Shown here: positions 33,502 to 43,051 of the stretch, piece by piece
How positions within the stretch are numbered: the stretch's first letter is position 1
Layout: each line of letters starts with the position of its first letter
Origin: DATGPD01 sp041398565
GTDB taxonomy: Bacteria > Planctomycetota > UBA1135 > UBA2386
Direction: 5' to 3'
Assembly: GCA_041398565.1 (NCBI GenBank)
Contig: JAWKUN010000004.1
Coordinates: forward strand, 124,001 to 188,000
DNA: 64,000 nucleotides
The notes under the pieces: model-generated
What the model was told of the DNA's origin: nothing
What the model saw: the letters and a program-made list of their open reading frames with translations, nothing else
Database searches by the model: none
Position numbers and translations under genes: made by a program

Positions 33502-33633
33502 CTGTCGGCGCGACGGACTTCGACCGAGACAGCGCCATCGCAGCGTGCCACGGGCGGATTTGTCTGCACGACAGGGTATGCCGCGCCGTCTTCCTACGGT
33601 TGCCGGGTCCCCACACGTCCTCCGCAATCGCGC

Positions 33634-36228
33634 ATGATGTCCTCGATGCCGTCCATCTCACTCCCGCGCCCGCGCTTGGCGTGGTCTCTGGCCGCCCTCC
33701 TGGCGCCGTTGGCCGCGCGCCTGCCGGCGCAGCCGTTCGCCACCGTCGTCCGGAGCCACTTCCCGCTCGCCGTCGGCGACGCCCAACTGCCCGAGATCGA
33801 CGACTTGGTGGTCGGGGACATCGACGGCGACGGGCGTCCGGACGTGGTGGCCCTGGGGTCGGGCGCGCAGGTCTACCGCAGCGAGGGCGACGGCGGCCTG
33901 CGCGTGGTGCAGGATCTCACCATCTTCGGCGCCCTGCGCTGCGGGGCGCTGGTCGACGTCGATGGCGACCTCGACCTCGATCTGGTCCTGGCCGCGGGCT
34001 CCAACCGACCCAGTCGCTACCAGAGCGGCCCGATCTTCCTGCTGCGCAACGACGGCGGCACGTTCACCGACGTCACCGGCACGCAGATGCCGCTGCTGAA
34101 TCTGGACACCTCGCAGCTGGTGGCCTTCGACCACGACGGCGACGGCGACTCCGACCTGGCCTGTGCCACCGACTCGTTCGGCCTCCAGGTGCTCGACAAC
34201 GACGGCTTCGGGACGTTCACCGTCACCACCGCCGCGCGTCTGCCGGCCGGCCTCGTCGTCGCCACGGCGTCGCTTCTGGCCGCCACGGACCTCGACGGTG
34301 ACGGAGACCGCGACCTCCTGGTCGTGCACGACGCCAACCCGCCCGCCTACGGCCATTTCCTCCGCAACGACGGCGCCGGCCACTTCGCCACCGCCGCCGG
34401 GCTCCTGCCCAACGGACCGTTCCGGGCCGTCCTCGACCTCGACGGCGACGGCGACGACGACCTGCTGACTCCGACCTTGCGCCTGCGCAACGACGGCGGC
34501 CTGGTGTTCACGCCGCTCGCCACCGGGGTCACCCTCGACTGTCGCAACCTGCGCGCCGCCGACTTCGACGGGGACGGACGCCGCGACCTGGTCGGCACCA
34601 CCTACTTCTCGGGCAGCGTGCCGCACGTCTACTTGGCGCAGCCCAGCGGCGCCTACGTCGACGCGCCCGCGTTCCTCCCGGACGACATGCGCATCGCCGA
34701 AGCCGCCTTCCGCAACTACTGGGTGGGCGCATCGCCGCTGGCGGTGCTCGACCTCGATGGCGACGGGCGCCCCGACGTCGTGCACAGCGGTTGGCAGGGA
34801 CACCTCTCGGCCAGCTCCTGGACGGTGGGGTTGCCGCCCAAGGTCCTCGTCAACCGCGACGGCGTCGCGCTGCGCGACGGCTCGCAGCGCACCCTGCCGC
34901 TGATCGAGCACGAGACCTACGGCGCGTTCGCCGGCGACCTCGACGGCGATGGCGACATCGACCTGCTGACCTGCCAAGAGCGCAGCCGGATCCTCCGCAA
35001 CCGCGGCGACGGCTGGTTCTCGGTGGACGGCGAGCTCCCGACCGGCGGCCGCCGCGGGGTGCTGGCCGATCTGGACGGCGACGGCGACCTCGATCTCGTC
35101 GCCACCTGGGCGGAGTTCTTCTTCCCGCTGCCCGGACCGTTCACGGTCACCCTCAATCAGGGCTCGACCTGGGTTCCGGCGAACCCGCCGGTGACTCCGT
35201 CGGACGTGGCCGACATCGCCGCAGGCGACGTCGACGGGGATGGCGACGTCGACCTCGTGCTCGCGCGCTTCAACCCCACGTGGGGCGCCGACAACCTGCT
35301 GCTCCTCAACGGCGGACATGCCGACTTCACCAACGCCACCGCCGGACGCCTGCCGCCGGTGACGGAAGACACGGCGCGCGTATTGCTCGTCGATGTCGAC
35401 GGCGACCGCGATCTCGACCTGGTCGAGCTGGTCATCGCCTATCCGGCCGGTCAGGTGCGCTTGCTGCTCAACGACGGCACGGGCCACTTCGCCGACGTCA
35501 GCACGCGCTTGCCGGCGCTCGCGCCGCTGGCGATGGCAGCGGTCGACTTCGACCGCGACGGCGACGTCGACATCGTCGTGCCGGGGACCACTCTCTCCAA
35601 CGACGGCACCGGTCACTTCGCGGCGAGCGCCAACACGCTTCCCCGTTTCGATCATCTGGTCGACCTCGCCGGTACCTGGACCACGGTCCGCGGCGGCCTC
35701 AGCGGCGTCACCATCGGCAACGACTTCCACGTCTGGGCATGGAACCAAGACCACCGCGTGACCGTGCCCTTCGATGCCGATCTCGACGGCGACCTCGACC
35801 TGTTCGTGGCGCCCTCGTCCTCGCTGGGCACCCCCTACGACTTCAACTTCATCAGCGGCGTCCTGTTCAATCTCAGCCGCCAGCTCACCGCGCCGCGTCT
35901 GTTGCGCGTCGGCCGGCCCTGGCCGCTGCAGGTCCAGGCCGCCACGCCGGGCAGCCTGGCGCAGGTGGTCGTCGGCACGCGCGCGCTGCAGCCCCGCCTG
36001 GCGCTCGGCTCGCTCGGCTGGCTCGGGGTCGACCCGAGCGCCGCCGTGTTCCTGCCGGTCGTGGCGGCGGGCACCGCACCGACGCCGAACGAGATTCCGC
36101 TCGCCGTCCCCGCCAACGCGGCGCTCGTCGACGTCGACCTGTGGGCGCAGGCGCTCCTCGTGCCACCTGGCACCGGGTTGGCCGGCGCCGCCCTGACCGG
36201 CCTCGCGTACGACCGTGCTACCCGTTGA
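33634..36228 (+). CDS. Exported FG-GAP/VCBS-repeat protein
   Basis: 864 residues. Signal peptide ending around LAALLAPLAARLPAQ. The body consists of about 13 FG-GAP/VCBS-type calcium-binding blades with motifs such as GDIDGDGRPDVV, DVDGDLDLDLVL, DLDGDGDRDLLV, DVDGDGDVDLVLAR and DFDRDGDVDIVV, spaced about 50-60 residues apart as in a beta-propeller. The C-terminal about 110 residues form the small domain typical of exported proteins here (RVGRPWPLQVQAATPGSLAQVVVG..LPVVAAGTAPTPNEIPLAVP). Probably a surface or secreted structural or binding protein. Single gene; a sigma-factor gene follows on the opposite strand. Confidence 0.92.
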   Translation: MMSSMPSISLPRPRLAWSLAALLAPLAARLPAQPFATVVRSHFPLAVGDAQLPEIDDLVVGDIDGDGRPDVVALGSGAQVYRSEGDGGLRVVQDLTIFGALRCGALVDVDGDLDLDLVLAAGSNRPSRYQSGPIFLLRNDGGTFTDVTGTQMPLLNLDTSQLVAFDHDGDGDSDLACATDSFGLQVLDNDGFGTFTVTTAARLPAGLVVATASLLAATDLDGDGDRDLLVVHDANPPAYGHFLRNDGAGHFATAAGLLPNGPFRAVLDLDGDGDDDLLTPTLRLRNDGGLVFTPLATGVTLDCRNLRAADFDGDGRRDLVGTTYFSGSVPHVYLAQPSGAYVDAPAFLPDDMRIAEAAFRNYWVGASPLAVLDLDGDGRPDVVHSGWQGHLSASSWTVGLPPKVLVNRDGVALRDGSQRTLPLIEHETYGAFAGDLDGDGDIDLLTCQERSRILRNRGDGWFSVDGELPTGGRRGVLADLDGDGDLDLVATWAEFFFPLPGPFTVTLNQGSTWVPANPPVTPSDVADIAAGDVDGDGDVDLVLARFNPTWGADNLLLLNGGHADFTNATAGRLPPVTEDTARVLLVDVDGDRDLDLVELVIAYPAGQVRLLLNDGTGHFADVSTRLPALAPLAMAAVDFDRDGDVDIVVPGTTLSNDGTGHFAASANTLPRFDHLVDLAGTWTTVRGGLSGVTIGNDFHVWAWNQDHRVTVPFDADLDGDLDLFVAPSSSLGTPYDFNFISGVLFNLSRQLTAPRLLRVGRPWPLQVQAATPGSLAQVVVGTRALQPRLALGSLGWLGVDPSAAVFLPVVAAGTAPTPNEIPLAVPANAALVDVDLWAQALLVPPGTGLAGAALTGLAYDRATR

Positions 36229-36302
36229 TCGCGCCACCCTCTTGATCTTGCCACCCGCTGACCGTGCCGCCCATTGACCGTGCCCGCCGGGCAGTGCACG
36301 CG

Positions 36303-36914
36303 TCAGGGACGCGGCATCCAGGCCTCGAGACGCGCGACCGCCTTGTGGAAGGCCGCGCGCGCGGTCGCGGCGTTCTTCAGCCCCATCTCGGCGGCGATGG
36401 CGACGAAGTCCATGTCCAGCACCAAACGGCAATAGACGACCACGCGCGCGCGCGCGCCCAGGCGCAGCAACGCCGCCTCGAGCTCTTGTCCGACCTCGCG
36501 CTGCCGCAGGTCGTGGCTCGGCGACGGCTCGCGCGCCGACGGCTCGGCTGCGCGCACCCGCGTCGTGCGCAGGTCGCTCATGCGCCGCACGCGCCCGCCG
36601 CCGCGCTTGTCGGCGCCTCGCGCCCGCCATTGGTCGCGCACCCGCCGTTCCACCAACCGCGCCAGCCAGCAGACGAAGCTGGCGTCCGCCTGTTCGCTCC
36701 GGAAGCGGTCGAGCCCGGTGAAGGCCTCCGCGAGGACCTCCTGCACCAGGTCCTCGGCGGCGACGAAGTCGGCGAGGCCGTGGCCCATGCGCACGGCGAC
36801 CAACCCGCGCACGCGGGCGGCGAAGCGACCGTGCAGACTGGCATAGGCGTCCTGGTCGCCGCTGCGTGCGCGGTGGATCAGCACGCGCGTCGGTTGCTCC
36901 GACGAAGTGGACAC
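36303..36914 (-). CDS. ECF-type RNA polymerase sigma factor
   Basis: 203 residues. Region 2: ARSGDQDAYASLHGRFAARVRGLV, EDLVQEVLAEAFTGLDRFR, FVCWLARLVERRVRDQWR. A basic linker, then region 4: ELEAALLRLGARARVVVYCRLVLDMDFVAIAAEMGLKNAATARAAFHKAVARLEAW. The order and length fit ECF sigma factors that in Planctomycetota lie next to Ser/Thr kinases. It is divergent from a kinase gene 86 bp away, so the kinase may control it or be controlled by it. Confidence 0.92.
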   Translation of the reverse strand: MSTSSEQPTRVLIHRARSGDQDAYASLHGRFAARVRGLVAVRMGHGLADFVAAEDLVQEVLAEAFTGLDRFRSEQADASFVCWLARLVERRVRDQWRARGADKRGGGRVRRMSDLRTTRVRAAEPSAREPSPSHDLRQREVGQELEAALLRLGARARVVVYCRLVLDMDFVAIAAEMGLKNAATARAAFHKAVARLEAWMPRP

Positions 36915-37000
36915 GGGTCTCGCTCACCATACCACCGGTCGGGCGGCACGACGCGAGAGCGACGGCAGGCCGAAGCCCGAGACTGTGCGCATCCTGACCC

Positions 37001-39366
37001 GTGAAGACGAACGCCCAGACGCAGCGCTGGCTCGAGGACGTGGGGCGCGCCCTGCGCACGCACTACGGCGTCGACGAGGCGCCCTCGAGCGCGCCCGGTC
37101 CCGATCCACGCTTCCTGAGCGACGTGCCCTACACGGTCGTGCACGAAGTCGCGCGCGGTGGCATGGGCCGCATCCTGCGCGTCGTCGATGCGCGCTTCGA
37201 CCGCACTCTCGCCATGAAGGTGCCGCTGTCGCCCGCGGGTCGCGATGCGTCGCGCCTCCTCGCCGAGGCACGCCTGCTCGGCCGCTTGCAGCACCCGGGG
37301 ATCGTGCCGGTCCACGACGTCGGCACCGACGCCGACGGCGCCCCCTACTTCACCATGCAGCTCGTCGAGGGCGAGAGCCTGGCCGAGCTGTTGGCGCGCG
37401 CGCGCGCCGGGGTCGCTGCGCAGTGGCCGCAGCCCCGCATCCTCGAGACCCTGGCCAAGGTGTGCGACACCGTCGCCTTCGCCCACGAGCAGGGGTCGTG
37501 CACCGCGATCTCAAACCCGGCAACGTGATGCTCGGCCGCTTCGGCGAGGTCTACGTCCTCGACTGGGGCATCGCCGGCGAGGCGAGCGCAGCCGCGGGCG
37601 CCGGCACGCCCGACTACATGGCGCCCGAGCAGGCAGACGGCGCCGCCGCCGGCCCCACCGCCGACGTGTACGCGCTCGGCGCCATACTGCGCGAGCTGGT
37701 GACAGGCTCGCCGCGCGCCGACGACCCGGTGCCACGCGCCGCACGCCACGCACCGCTCCTCGCCATCTGCCGGCGGGCCATGGCGCGCGAGCCCGGGCAG
37801 CGCTACGCCTCGACCGCCGAGCTCGCACACGACCTGCGCGCCTTCCTCGACGGCCGCGTGGTGCGCGCCTGGCGCTCGGGGCCGCTGGCCGAACTCGCGG
37901 CGTGGTACCGACGGCACCGGGCCACCGCGGCGACGGCCCTCGTCGCGGCCCTCGCTCTGGTGGCCCTGGCGACCTGGTTCGTGCTGCGCCTGGACCAGGC
38001 ACGCGACCGCGCGGCCGAAGCCGCGCGCGCCGCCGAAGCCAGCCTGCGCGAACTCGACGAGCTGGCGGTGAGCGAGCGCGTCGACGACCTGCGCCGCCGG
38101 GGCGACGACCTGTGGCCGCTCGCACCCGCACAAGAGCCGCGGCTGCGCGCTTGGCTCGACGAGGCCGCGGCGCTCCGCCCGGTGCGCGACGCCCTGCAAG
38201 CGCGGCGGGCGGCGACCCGCAACGACGCCGATTCGCCCGCTCCCGCCCTGGCCCAACGCTGGCGCGACCGGCTGCTGGCCCGCACGCTGCAAGACCTGGC
38301 GGTGTTCCTCGACTCCGTCCCCGCCACGCCGTTCGCCGACGCCAACCAGGGGGCGGTCGCGGCCCGCCTCGAGCTCCTGGTCTCACTGCGGCGGGCCGCC
38401 GAGGGCGACGCCAGCCGACGCTGGTCGCAGGCAGCCGAAGACCTGCGCGCCGACGGTCGCTTCGCCGGCACGCGCCTGCGCCCTCAGTTCGATCTTCTCC
38501 CGCTCGGCCGCGATCCGCAGTCCGGCCTGCTGGAGTTCGCCCACCTGCCCAGCGGGGTCGCTCCGACCCGCGATGCCGACGGCCGCCTGCGCCTCGCGCC
38601 GGAGTGCGGCATCGTCCTCGTGCTCCTGCCGGGCGGCACCTTCGCCATGGGCGCGCAACCCGACGGACCCGCCAACCAAGACCCCGCGGCCGAGGCCAAC
38701 GAGAGCCCGGTCCACACCCTCACCCTGGCGCCCTTCTTCTTGGCCAAACACGAGATGACCCAGGCACAGTGGCTGCGCACCTTCGGCGCGAACCCCAGCA
38801 ACCACGACGCGCGCAGCCTGTTCGTGGACCCGGCGCGGGCGCCGCTGCACCCGGTGGAGAACGTGACCTGGTACGAGTGTCGCACCCACATGCGACGCCT
38901 CGGGCTGGAGTTGCCGACCGAAGCGCAGTGGGAGTACGCCGCGCGCTGCGCACCGGCGGCGGCCGGCGGCCGTGACCTGGCGGCCCCGCGCGCCAACCTG
39001 TCCGACCGCGCCCGGGCGCGAGCCCTGGCGGCGCAGTGTCCCGCGTTCGAGGCGAGCCTCGACGACGGCTTCGTGATGCACGCCCCGGTGGGATCGTTCG
39101 CCGCTGACGCCTGGGGTCTGCACGACCTGTTCGGCAACGTCTGGGAGTGGTGCCGCGACGAGTACTGCTCCTACGAGGTCGCAGCGCGCCCCGGGGACGG
39201 CGCCCGACCCTGCGACGAGAAGCCGCAGCTCGCCATCTACCGCGGCGGGGCCTTCGACACCCTGGCGGTCGAGGCGCGCGCCGCCAACCGCGCTGGGGCT
39301 CCCCCGGACGTGCGCCAGTTCACCGTCGGCGTGCGGCCAGCGCGCCGATTGGACGAGTCGGACTGA
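37001..39366 (+). pseudogene. Ser/Thr protein kinase fused to formylglycine-generating-enzyme-like domain, 1-nt frameshift
   Basis: Kinase domain: glycine loop VARGGMGRILRVVDARFDRT, lysine in LAMKVPLSP, hinge YFTMQLVEGESLAELL. At AHEQG the frame breaks: the G run at 37492-37495 is one base short of what gives VVHRDLKPGN, so translation in the first frame ends at 37528. The next frame continues perfectly with GVVHRDLKPGNVMLGRFGEVYVLDWGIAG, TPDYMAPEQADG, a TM helix (ATAATALVAALALVALATWF) and a C-terminal FGE/SUMF domain (GIVLVLLPGGTFAMGAQP, LAKHEMTQAQWLRTFG, LPTEAQWEYAARC, FGNVWEWCRDEYCSYEVA). Either a sequencing error in a G run or a recent frameshift. Functional form would be a membrane sensor kinase. 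Confidence 0.88.
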
Positions 39367-39466
39367 GAGCCCGAGAAGAAATCGTGATACGGGCTCTCAG
39401 ATTGCCCCCGGTGGCCGCATCCGCGGCCACGCAGAGAGTGAGAAATCGATTGTTTCTCACTCTCTG
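39364..39466. terminator. Three consecutive perfect hairpins between convergent genes
   Basis: Hairpin 1: TGAGAGCCCG (39364-39373) with CGGGCTCTCA (39390-39399); its first bases are the stop codon of the kinase gene. Hairpin 2: GTGGCCGC (39411-39418) with GCGGCCAC (39423-39430), 4-nt loop. Hairpin 3: CAGAGAGTGAGAAA (39432-39445) with TTTCTCACTCTCTG (39453-39466), 7-nt loop. They lie between the kinase gene and the convergent pyrophosphatase gene and probably act as bidirectional terminators. Confidence 0.75.
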
Positions 39467-39519
39467 AGCCGGATCGCCGCGCCCCGGCGCACTGGCCGAG
39501 GCGGCGCGTCGAGCCGGCG

Positions 39520-40116
39520 CTACGCCTGCTGCTTCGCCAGCCAGTCCACGTAGCCCTTGATCGAGGCGACGATCAAGTCGCGCGCCGACAGCGGCCCCAG
39601 GAACTCGTCGACGATCACCTTCTTGCCCTCGAGCAGCTTGTAGTCCTCGAAGAAGCGGCGCAGCTGCCGCGTCAGGTGGGTGGGCAGCTGGCCCAGATCG
39701 CGGTACTCGGCGAAGCCGGGGTCGTCGACGTGAACCGCCACGATCTTGTCGTCGGCATGGCCGTCGTCGAGCATGCGCATGGCGCCGATGGCGCGCACGC
39801 GCAGGATGCTCAGCGGGTGCACCGGCTCGCTGTTGAGGACGATGACGTCGAGCGGGTCGGCGTCGTCGCAGTAGGTGCGCGGCAGGAACCCGTAGTTGTG
39901 CGGGTACATCACCGAGCTGTACAGGATGCGGTCGACGCGCAGCAGACCCGTCTCCTTGTCGAGCTCGTACTTGACCTTGCTGCCCTTGGGAATCTCGACC
40001 ACGGCGGTGAAGATGCCGGCGCGTTCGTCTACCCAGGTGTCGAGATCGTGCCAGGCGTGCACCCCGTGGCGAGCGTCCCGGTCGGGATCGTGAAGCTGGA
40101 CCCTGCTGTCGTTCAT
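39520..40116 (-). CDS. ppa: Inorganic pyrophosphatase (family I)
   Basis: 198 residues, start ATG 40116. Hydrolyses pyrophosphate in the cytoplasm. The signature YCDDADPLDVIVL supplies the DxDPxD metal-binding aspartates; other active-site positions are VEIPKGSKVKYELDKETG (Glu/Lys), MYPHNYGFLPRT (Tyr), DDKIVAVHVDDP and FFEDYKLLEGKKV. Length and motifs are those of soluble bacterial family I enzymes. Confidence 0.97.
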   Translation of the reverse strand: MNDSRVQLHDPDRDARHGVHAWHDLDTWVDERAGIFTAVVEIPKGSKVKYELDKETGLLRVDRILYSSVMYPHNYGFLPRTYCDDADPLDVIVLNSEPVHPLSILRVRAIGAMRMLDDGHADDKIVAVHVDDPGFAEYRDLGQLPTHLTRQLRRFFEDYKLLEGKKVIVDEFLGPLSARDLIVASIKGYVDWLAKQQA

Positions 40117-40367
40117 GCGTGTCGCGCGGACGTCGGCCGCGCCTCCGGTTGTTGGCCCACTCTTGCGGCCCACTCTTGCCGACGAATCTCGCGGCCACCC
40201 TACGGCCTCGCCGCACTCGCCAGCCGGACATCGGCCCGAGCGCAGGGCGGCGAACACCCGGGCACGTTCCGTATTTCGGACCCCGGGGCCCCCTGTCCGT
40301 ACCCCCGCACCAGGTCCCCGCTCGCGCCGGCTCTAGTCGTGCGACGCCCGGTGCCGATCTCGATCGT

Positions 40368-40898
40368 ATGGCCGCCGTTCCGACCGTCCTGCAACCGTTG
40401 ATCGACGAGGCCGCCGCCTCCGTCCCGGGCGCTCGCGACCGCCTCAGCGCCGCCATCGCCCAGGTCCTCGACCCCGTGCTCGACCGAGAACCTCCGGCGG
40501 GGCAGGTCGACGCTCTCCGCCGTCTGCTCGCCAGCCTGCGCGCCGGCGTCGGCCAGCACTCGCTCCCCGGCCGCAGCGCCCAGCCGGTGTTGCTCGCCGC
40601 CGCCGATGCCGTGCGTCTCGCCCTCGCCGCGCGCACCCCTGGGTCGACGTCGCAGCGCGAAGGCGCGCGCCTGCCGCAGACCGCCCTCGAGCTGCTGGCC
40701 GAGGGCGCCCTCGACCAGTTGGAGCACGCCAACCGCATCTTCGTCGAGATCGAGCGCGAAGACGCCCCCGCGGCGCAGGTGGCCCGCCTGCGCTTCTACG
40801 CTGGCCTCGACCTGCCGGAGATCGCGGCGGTGCTCGAGATGTCGAGCAACAACGTGCGCCGCGCCTGGAACCGCGCCCGCGCCCGCCTGCGCGGCTGA
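40368..40898 (+). CDS. Sigma-region-4-like DNA-binding protein
   Basis: 176 residues. The C-terminal part, AQVARLRFYAGLDLPEIAAVLEMSSNNVRRAWNRARARLRG, is a clear sigma-70 region 4-type helix-turn-helix. The N-terminal about 110 residues (LQPLIDEAAASVPGARDRLS..) are helical and resemble the ECF-like sigma factors of Planctomycetota in which region 2 is hard to see. So it is either a divergent ECF sigma factor or a region-4-only regulator. The last codons run into the dispersed hairpin repeat, whose first stem includes the TGA stop. Confidence 0.7.
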   Translation: MAAVPTVLQPLIDEAAASVPGARDRLSAAIAQVLDPVLDREPPAGQVDALRRLLASLRAGVGQHSLPGRSAQPVLLAAADAVRLALAARTPGSTSQREGARLPQTALELLAEGALDQLEHANRIFVEIEREDAPAAQVARLRFYAGLDLPEIAAVLEMSSNNVRRAWNRARARLRG

Positions 40899-40967
40899 GC
40901 CGAAGGCTCGCGATCGCGAAGGCGATCGCCAGCAACATGCTCAGAAGCCCGTACACTCGGTTCTCTC
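40897..40967 (+). repeat. Dispersed double-hairpin repeat (GCGATCGC element), copy 2
   Basis: Inverted copy of 5427-5497. GAGCC / GAA / GGCTC (40897-40909), then GCGATCGC / GAAG / GCGATCGC (40910-40929), CAGCAACATG and a partly conserved arm to about 40967. It directly follows a gene, so it may act as a terminator here. Confidence 0.85.
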
Positions 40968-41000
40968 GGGTTCTGAGCTCGTGACCGGCTGACCGCGGCG

Positions 41001-41813
41001 CTACTCGACCTTCATGTCGACGACCGAGGCGTCGGCGTCGGGCAGGCGGATGCGCAGCGACTCGAGCAGACCGACGAGTACCTCGCTCACCACCAGGTCG
41101 CGGTACCAGTTGCGGTTGCCGGGCACGACGTACCACGGCGCCGACGCGGTGCTGGTCTCGGCCAGCGCCTCTTCGTAGGCGCGCATGTAGGCGTCCCACC
41201 GCGCGCGCTCCTCGAGGTCGCGCGCGTTGAACTTCCAGCGCTTCTTCGGGTCGTCGATCCGCTCTTGCAGGCGCTGGCGCTGCTCGTCCTTGCTGATGTG
41301 CAGGAAGAACTTGACGACGTGGGTTCCCTCGTCGACGAGCATCTGCTCGAAGGCGGCGATGTGCCGGTAGCGCGCCCGCCAACGCGTCTCCGGCGCCAGC
41401 TCGTGCACCCGCACCACCAGCACGTCCTCGTAGTGGCTGCGGTTGAAGATGGCGATCTCGCCGTTGCCGGGCACGTGCGGGTGCACCCGCCAGAGGAAGT
41501 CGTGCGCCAGCTCCGGCGCGGTCGGTGCCTTGAAGCAGCGCACCCGCACCCCCTGCGGGTTCACCCCCTCGAACACCGAGCGGATGGTGCCGTCCTTGCC
41601 GCCGGCGTCGAGCGCCTGCAGCACGACGAGCACGCGGTGCTTGCCCTCGGCGTACAAGGCCTCCTGCAGCTCTTCGAGGCGCCGGTTGAGCTTCTCGACC
41701 CGCTCCTTGCCCTCGTGCTTGTCGCCGTCGAAGGCAGAACGGTCGTCGGGGTCGAACTGGCTCAGGTCGAGCTTGCCGGGCCGCACGCGGTAGCGGTCGA
41801 ACGGGTTGGCCAT
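41001..41813 (-). CDS. ppk2: Polyphosphate kinase 2 family protein
   Basis: 270 residues. Transfers phosphate between polyphosphate and nucleotides in the cytoplasm. Walker A in VLQALDAGGKDGT, Walker B/lid residues in IFNRSHYEDVLVVRVHEL, and DPKKRWKFNARDLEERARWDAYMRAYEEAL, TSTASAPWYVVPGNRNWYRDLVVSEVL are diagnostic for single-domain PPK2. The length is that of class I/III enzymes; sequence alone does not tell whether AMP or ADP is the acceptor. Confidence 0.95.
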   Translation of the reverse strand: MANPFDRYRVRPGKLDLSQFDPDDRSAFDGDKHEGKERVEKLNRRLEELQEALYAEGKHRVLVVLQALDAGGKDGTIRSVFEGVNPQGVRVRCFKAPTAPELAHDFLWRVHPHVPGNGEIAIFNRSHYEDVLVVRVHELAPETRWRARYRHIAAFEQMLVDEGTHVVKFFLHISKDEQRQRLQERIDDPKKRWKFNARDLEERARWDAYMRAYEEALAETSTASAPWYVVPGNRNWYRDLVVSEVLVGLLESLRIRLPDADASVVDMKVE

Positions 41814-41879
41814 TGGTAGATCTCAGGTGATGAGGAAGAAGAATGCAATTCGAAGCCCCACCACCTGAGACCCCCTTTC

Positions 41880-42150
41880 AAACCGTGCGTGCGGATTTCC
41901 CACACACGGCTTACCGATGGTCTCTCGGTGTCGCCGCATTGCACGGCCTCCGGGTATTGGACGGTGCCGCGCAGGCGATGGAGTCCGAAGGAGTGGAAGT
42001 AGTCGCGGCCCCAACGCTCGACTTACCCGCGCGCAGGTGACGACCCTTGCGCTGCACTCGCAGCGCTCGGAGCCGCCGCCACACGTAGGTGTCGGCCTGG
42101 CTGAAGCGGTTCGCCGCGTTCCCCGTGCGGAAGTAGCAGCAACCCGCAAA
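41880..42150 (-). mobile_element. Group II intron remnant: decayed maturase C-terminus and intact-looking domain V
   Basis: On the minus strand the broken frames read CYFRTGNAANRFSQADTYVWRRLRALRV and KGRHLRAG, then in another frame a WGRDYFHSFGLHRLRG-type end: the conserved X/maturase tail of group II intron proteins (usual form YFRTGNA..F...D.YV..RLR.L..KR.GR). It is followed at 41912-41880 by a 33-nt hairpin starting AAGCCGTGTG and ending GCACGCACGGTTT, which has the AGC triad and shape of domain V. The 5' part of the intron is absent. It sits just upstream of ppk2. Confidence 0.75.
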
Positions 42151-42181
42151 TTCCGGTACACCTCGTGCCGATGAATACCGT

Positions 42182-42617
42182 GTGAGCTTTCGGCTCTCGG
42201 CGCGAGAACGTGAACAGCTCGCCGACATCCGTCGCCACCAGCGCGGTGAGGCGCGGCGGTATCGACGCGCCCGGATGGTGCTGCTCGCGACGTCGGGGGA
42301 GCCGGTCGCCGCGATCGCGCGGCACGTCACCAACCGCATCGCGCGTGAGCGGATGGTTGGAGCGTTTCGCGGAGCGACGCGTTGGCGGCTTGGCCGACCT
42401 CGCGCGCCCGGGTCGTCTGCGCGAGGTCAGTGCACTCGAGCGCCACCAGGTGATCGCGTCGGCATGCGCATCGCCCAAGAGCTCTGGGTTGTCCCGTAAT
42501 CGGTGGACTCACCAGTCGCTTGCCGAGGCGCTGATCGCCAAGAGACTGGCCCGAAGGATCAGCACCTCCAACGGCGGACGCATCCTCGACGAAGCCGAGA
42601 TCAAACCTCAACGAGTG
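42182..42617 (+). pseudogene. IS630-family transposase remnant
   Basis: The first frame from 42182 encodes LSAREREQLADIRRHQRGEARRYRRARMVLLATSGEPVAAIARHV, the N-terminal helix-turn-helix of IS630-type transposases. Near 42330 the frame shifts, and the next part, VSGWLERFAERRVGGLADLARPGR, RWTHQSLAEALIAKRLARRIS and GRILDEAEIKPQRV, lies in another frame. The catalytic DDE domain is missing after 42617. Confidence 0.8.
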
Positions 42618-42705
42618 AACACAAGCTCTGCGCCAACCTCGACGGCTTCTCCCTGCATGCTGCCTTGGTCAGCCGCAAGCGCTCGTGCACGATGGTCAGG
42701 TGTCG
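42617..42705 (+). pseudogene. Short IS91-like transposase fragment
   Basis: About 30 codons reading HKLCANLDGFSLHAALVSRK, similar to the GFSLHAAV segment of IS91/IS801-type (Y2) transposases. Nothing else of the element is present; it is joined directly to the IS630 fragment on one side and the ISL3 fragment on the other. Confidence 0.5.
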
Positions 42706-42899
42706 AGGTGCCGCCAACGGCGCGTGCGCTTGTCGTAGCGCGGCGCAGTCCTGTCGCACTCGGGGCATCCAAGGCTGAGCGTGGGATCCGCATCTACGCG
42801 CACCACGACTTCCTCACTCTTCACGTCGAGCTTGACGTCGGTGACCGTCCACGGGAGCTGGATGCCGAAGATCTGCGTGTAGAACTGCCGCTCGTCCAT
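42696..42899 (-). pseudogene. ISL3-family transposase N-terminal fragment
   Basis: 67 residues from ATG 42899: LPWTVTDVKLDVKSEEVVVRVD, CPECDRTAPRYDKRTRRWRHLDT. This is the zinc-ribbon N-terminus of ISL3 transposases; it stops just after RHLDT where normal proteins continue with CQF.T and the DDE domain. Truncated at the junction with the IS91 piece. Confidence 0.8.
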
Positions 42900-43051
42900 C
42901 TCTCCCAGCGTACGGCAATACGCACCCGTCTTCTCCTCGGAGGCTCTGCTTCAAGCGCGCCAGGACGGCGCCGCTGCACCCTCGTCGCTCACCCGATTAC
43001 CCACACGAAAGCCTGAAGACCCGACGCAACTTGCTCTATCTCGCACACGCG

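Noticed and set aside
33658..37059. Long open frame of 1,133 codons antisense to the FG-GAP gene and beyond
   Set aside because: Arg/Gly/Val-rich with no domain; it mirrors the repeat structure of the real gene on the other strand. High-GC codon bias makes long antisense frames common here (others at 56192-58660 and 17683-20187).
37485..37530. Programmed frameshift in the kinase
   Set aside because: Only a four-G run is visible, without a heptameric slippery site or a clear downstream pseudoknot; a missing base is simpler.
42182..42899. Active insertion sequence
   Set aside because: All three transposase pieces lack their catalytic domains or are frameshifted, and no terminal inverted repeats bound them.
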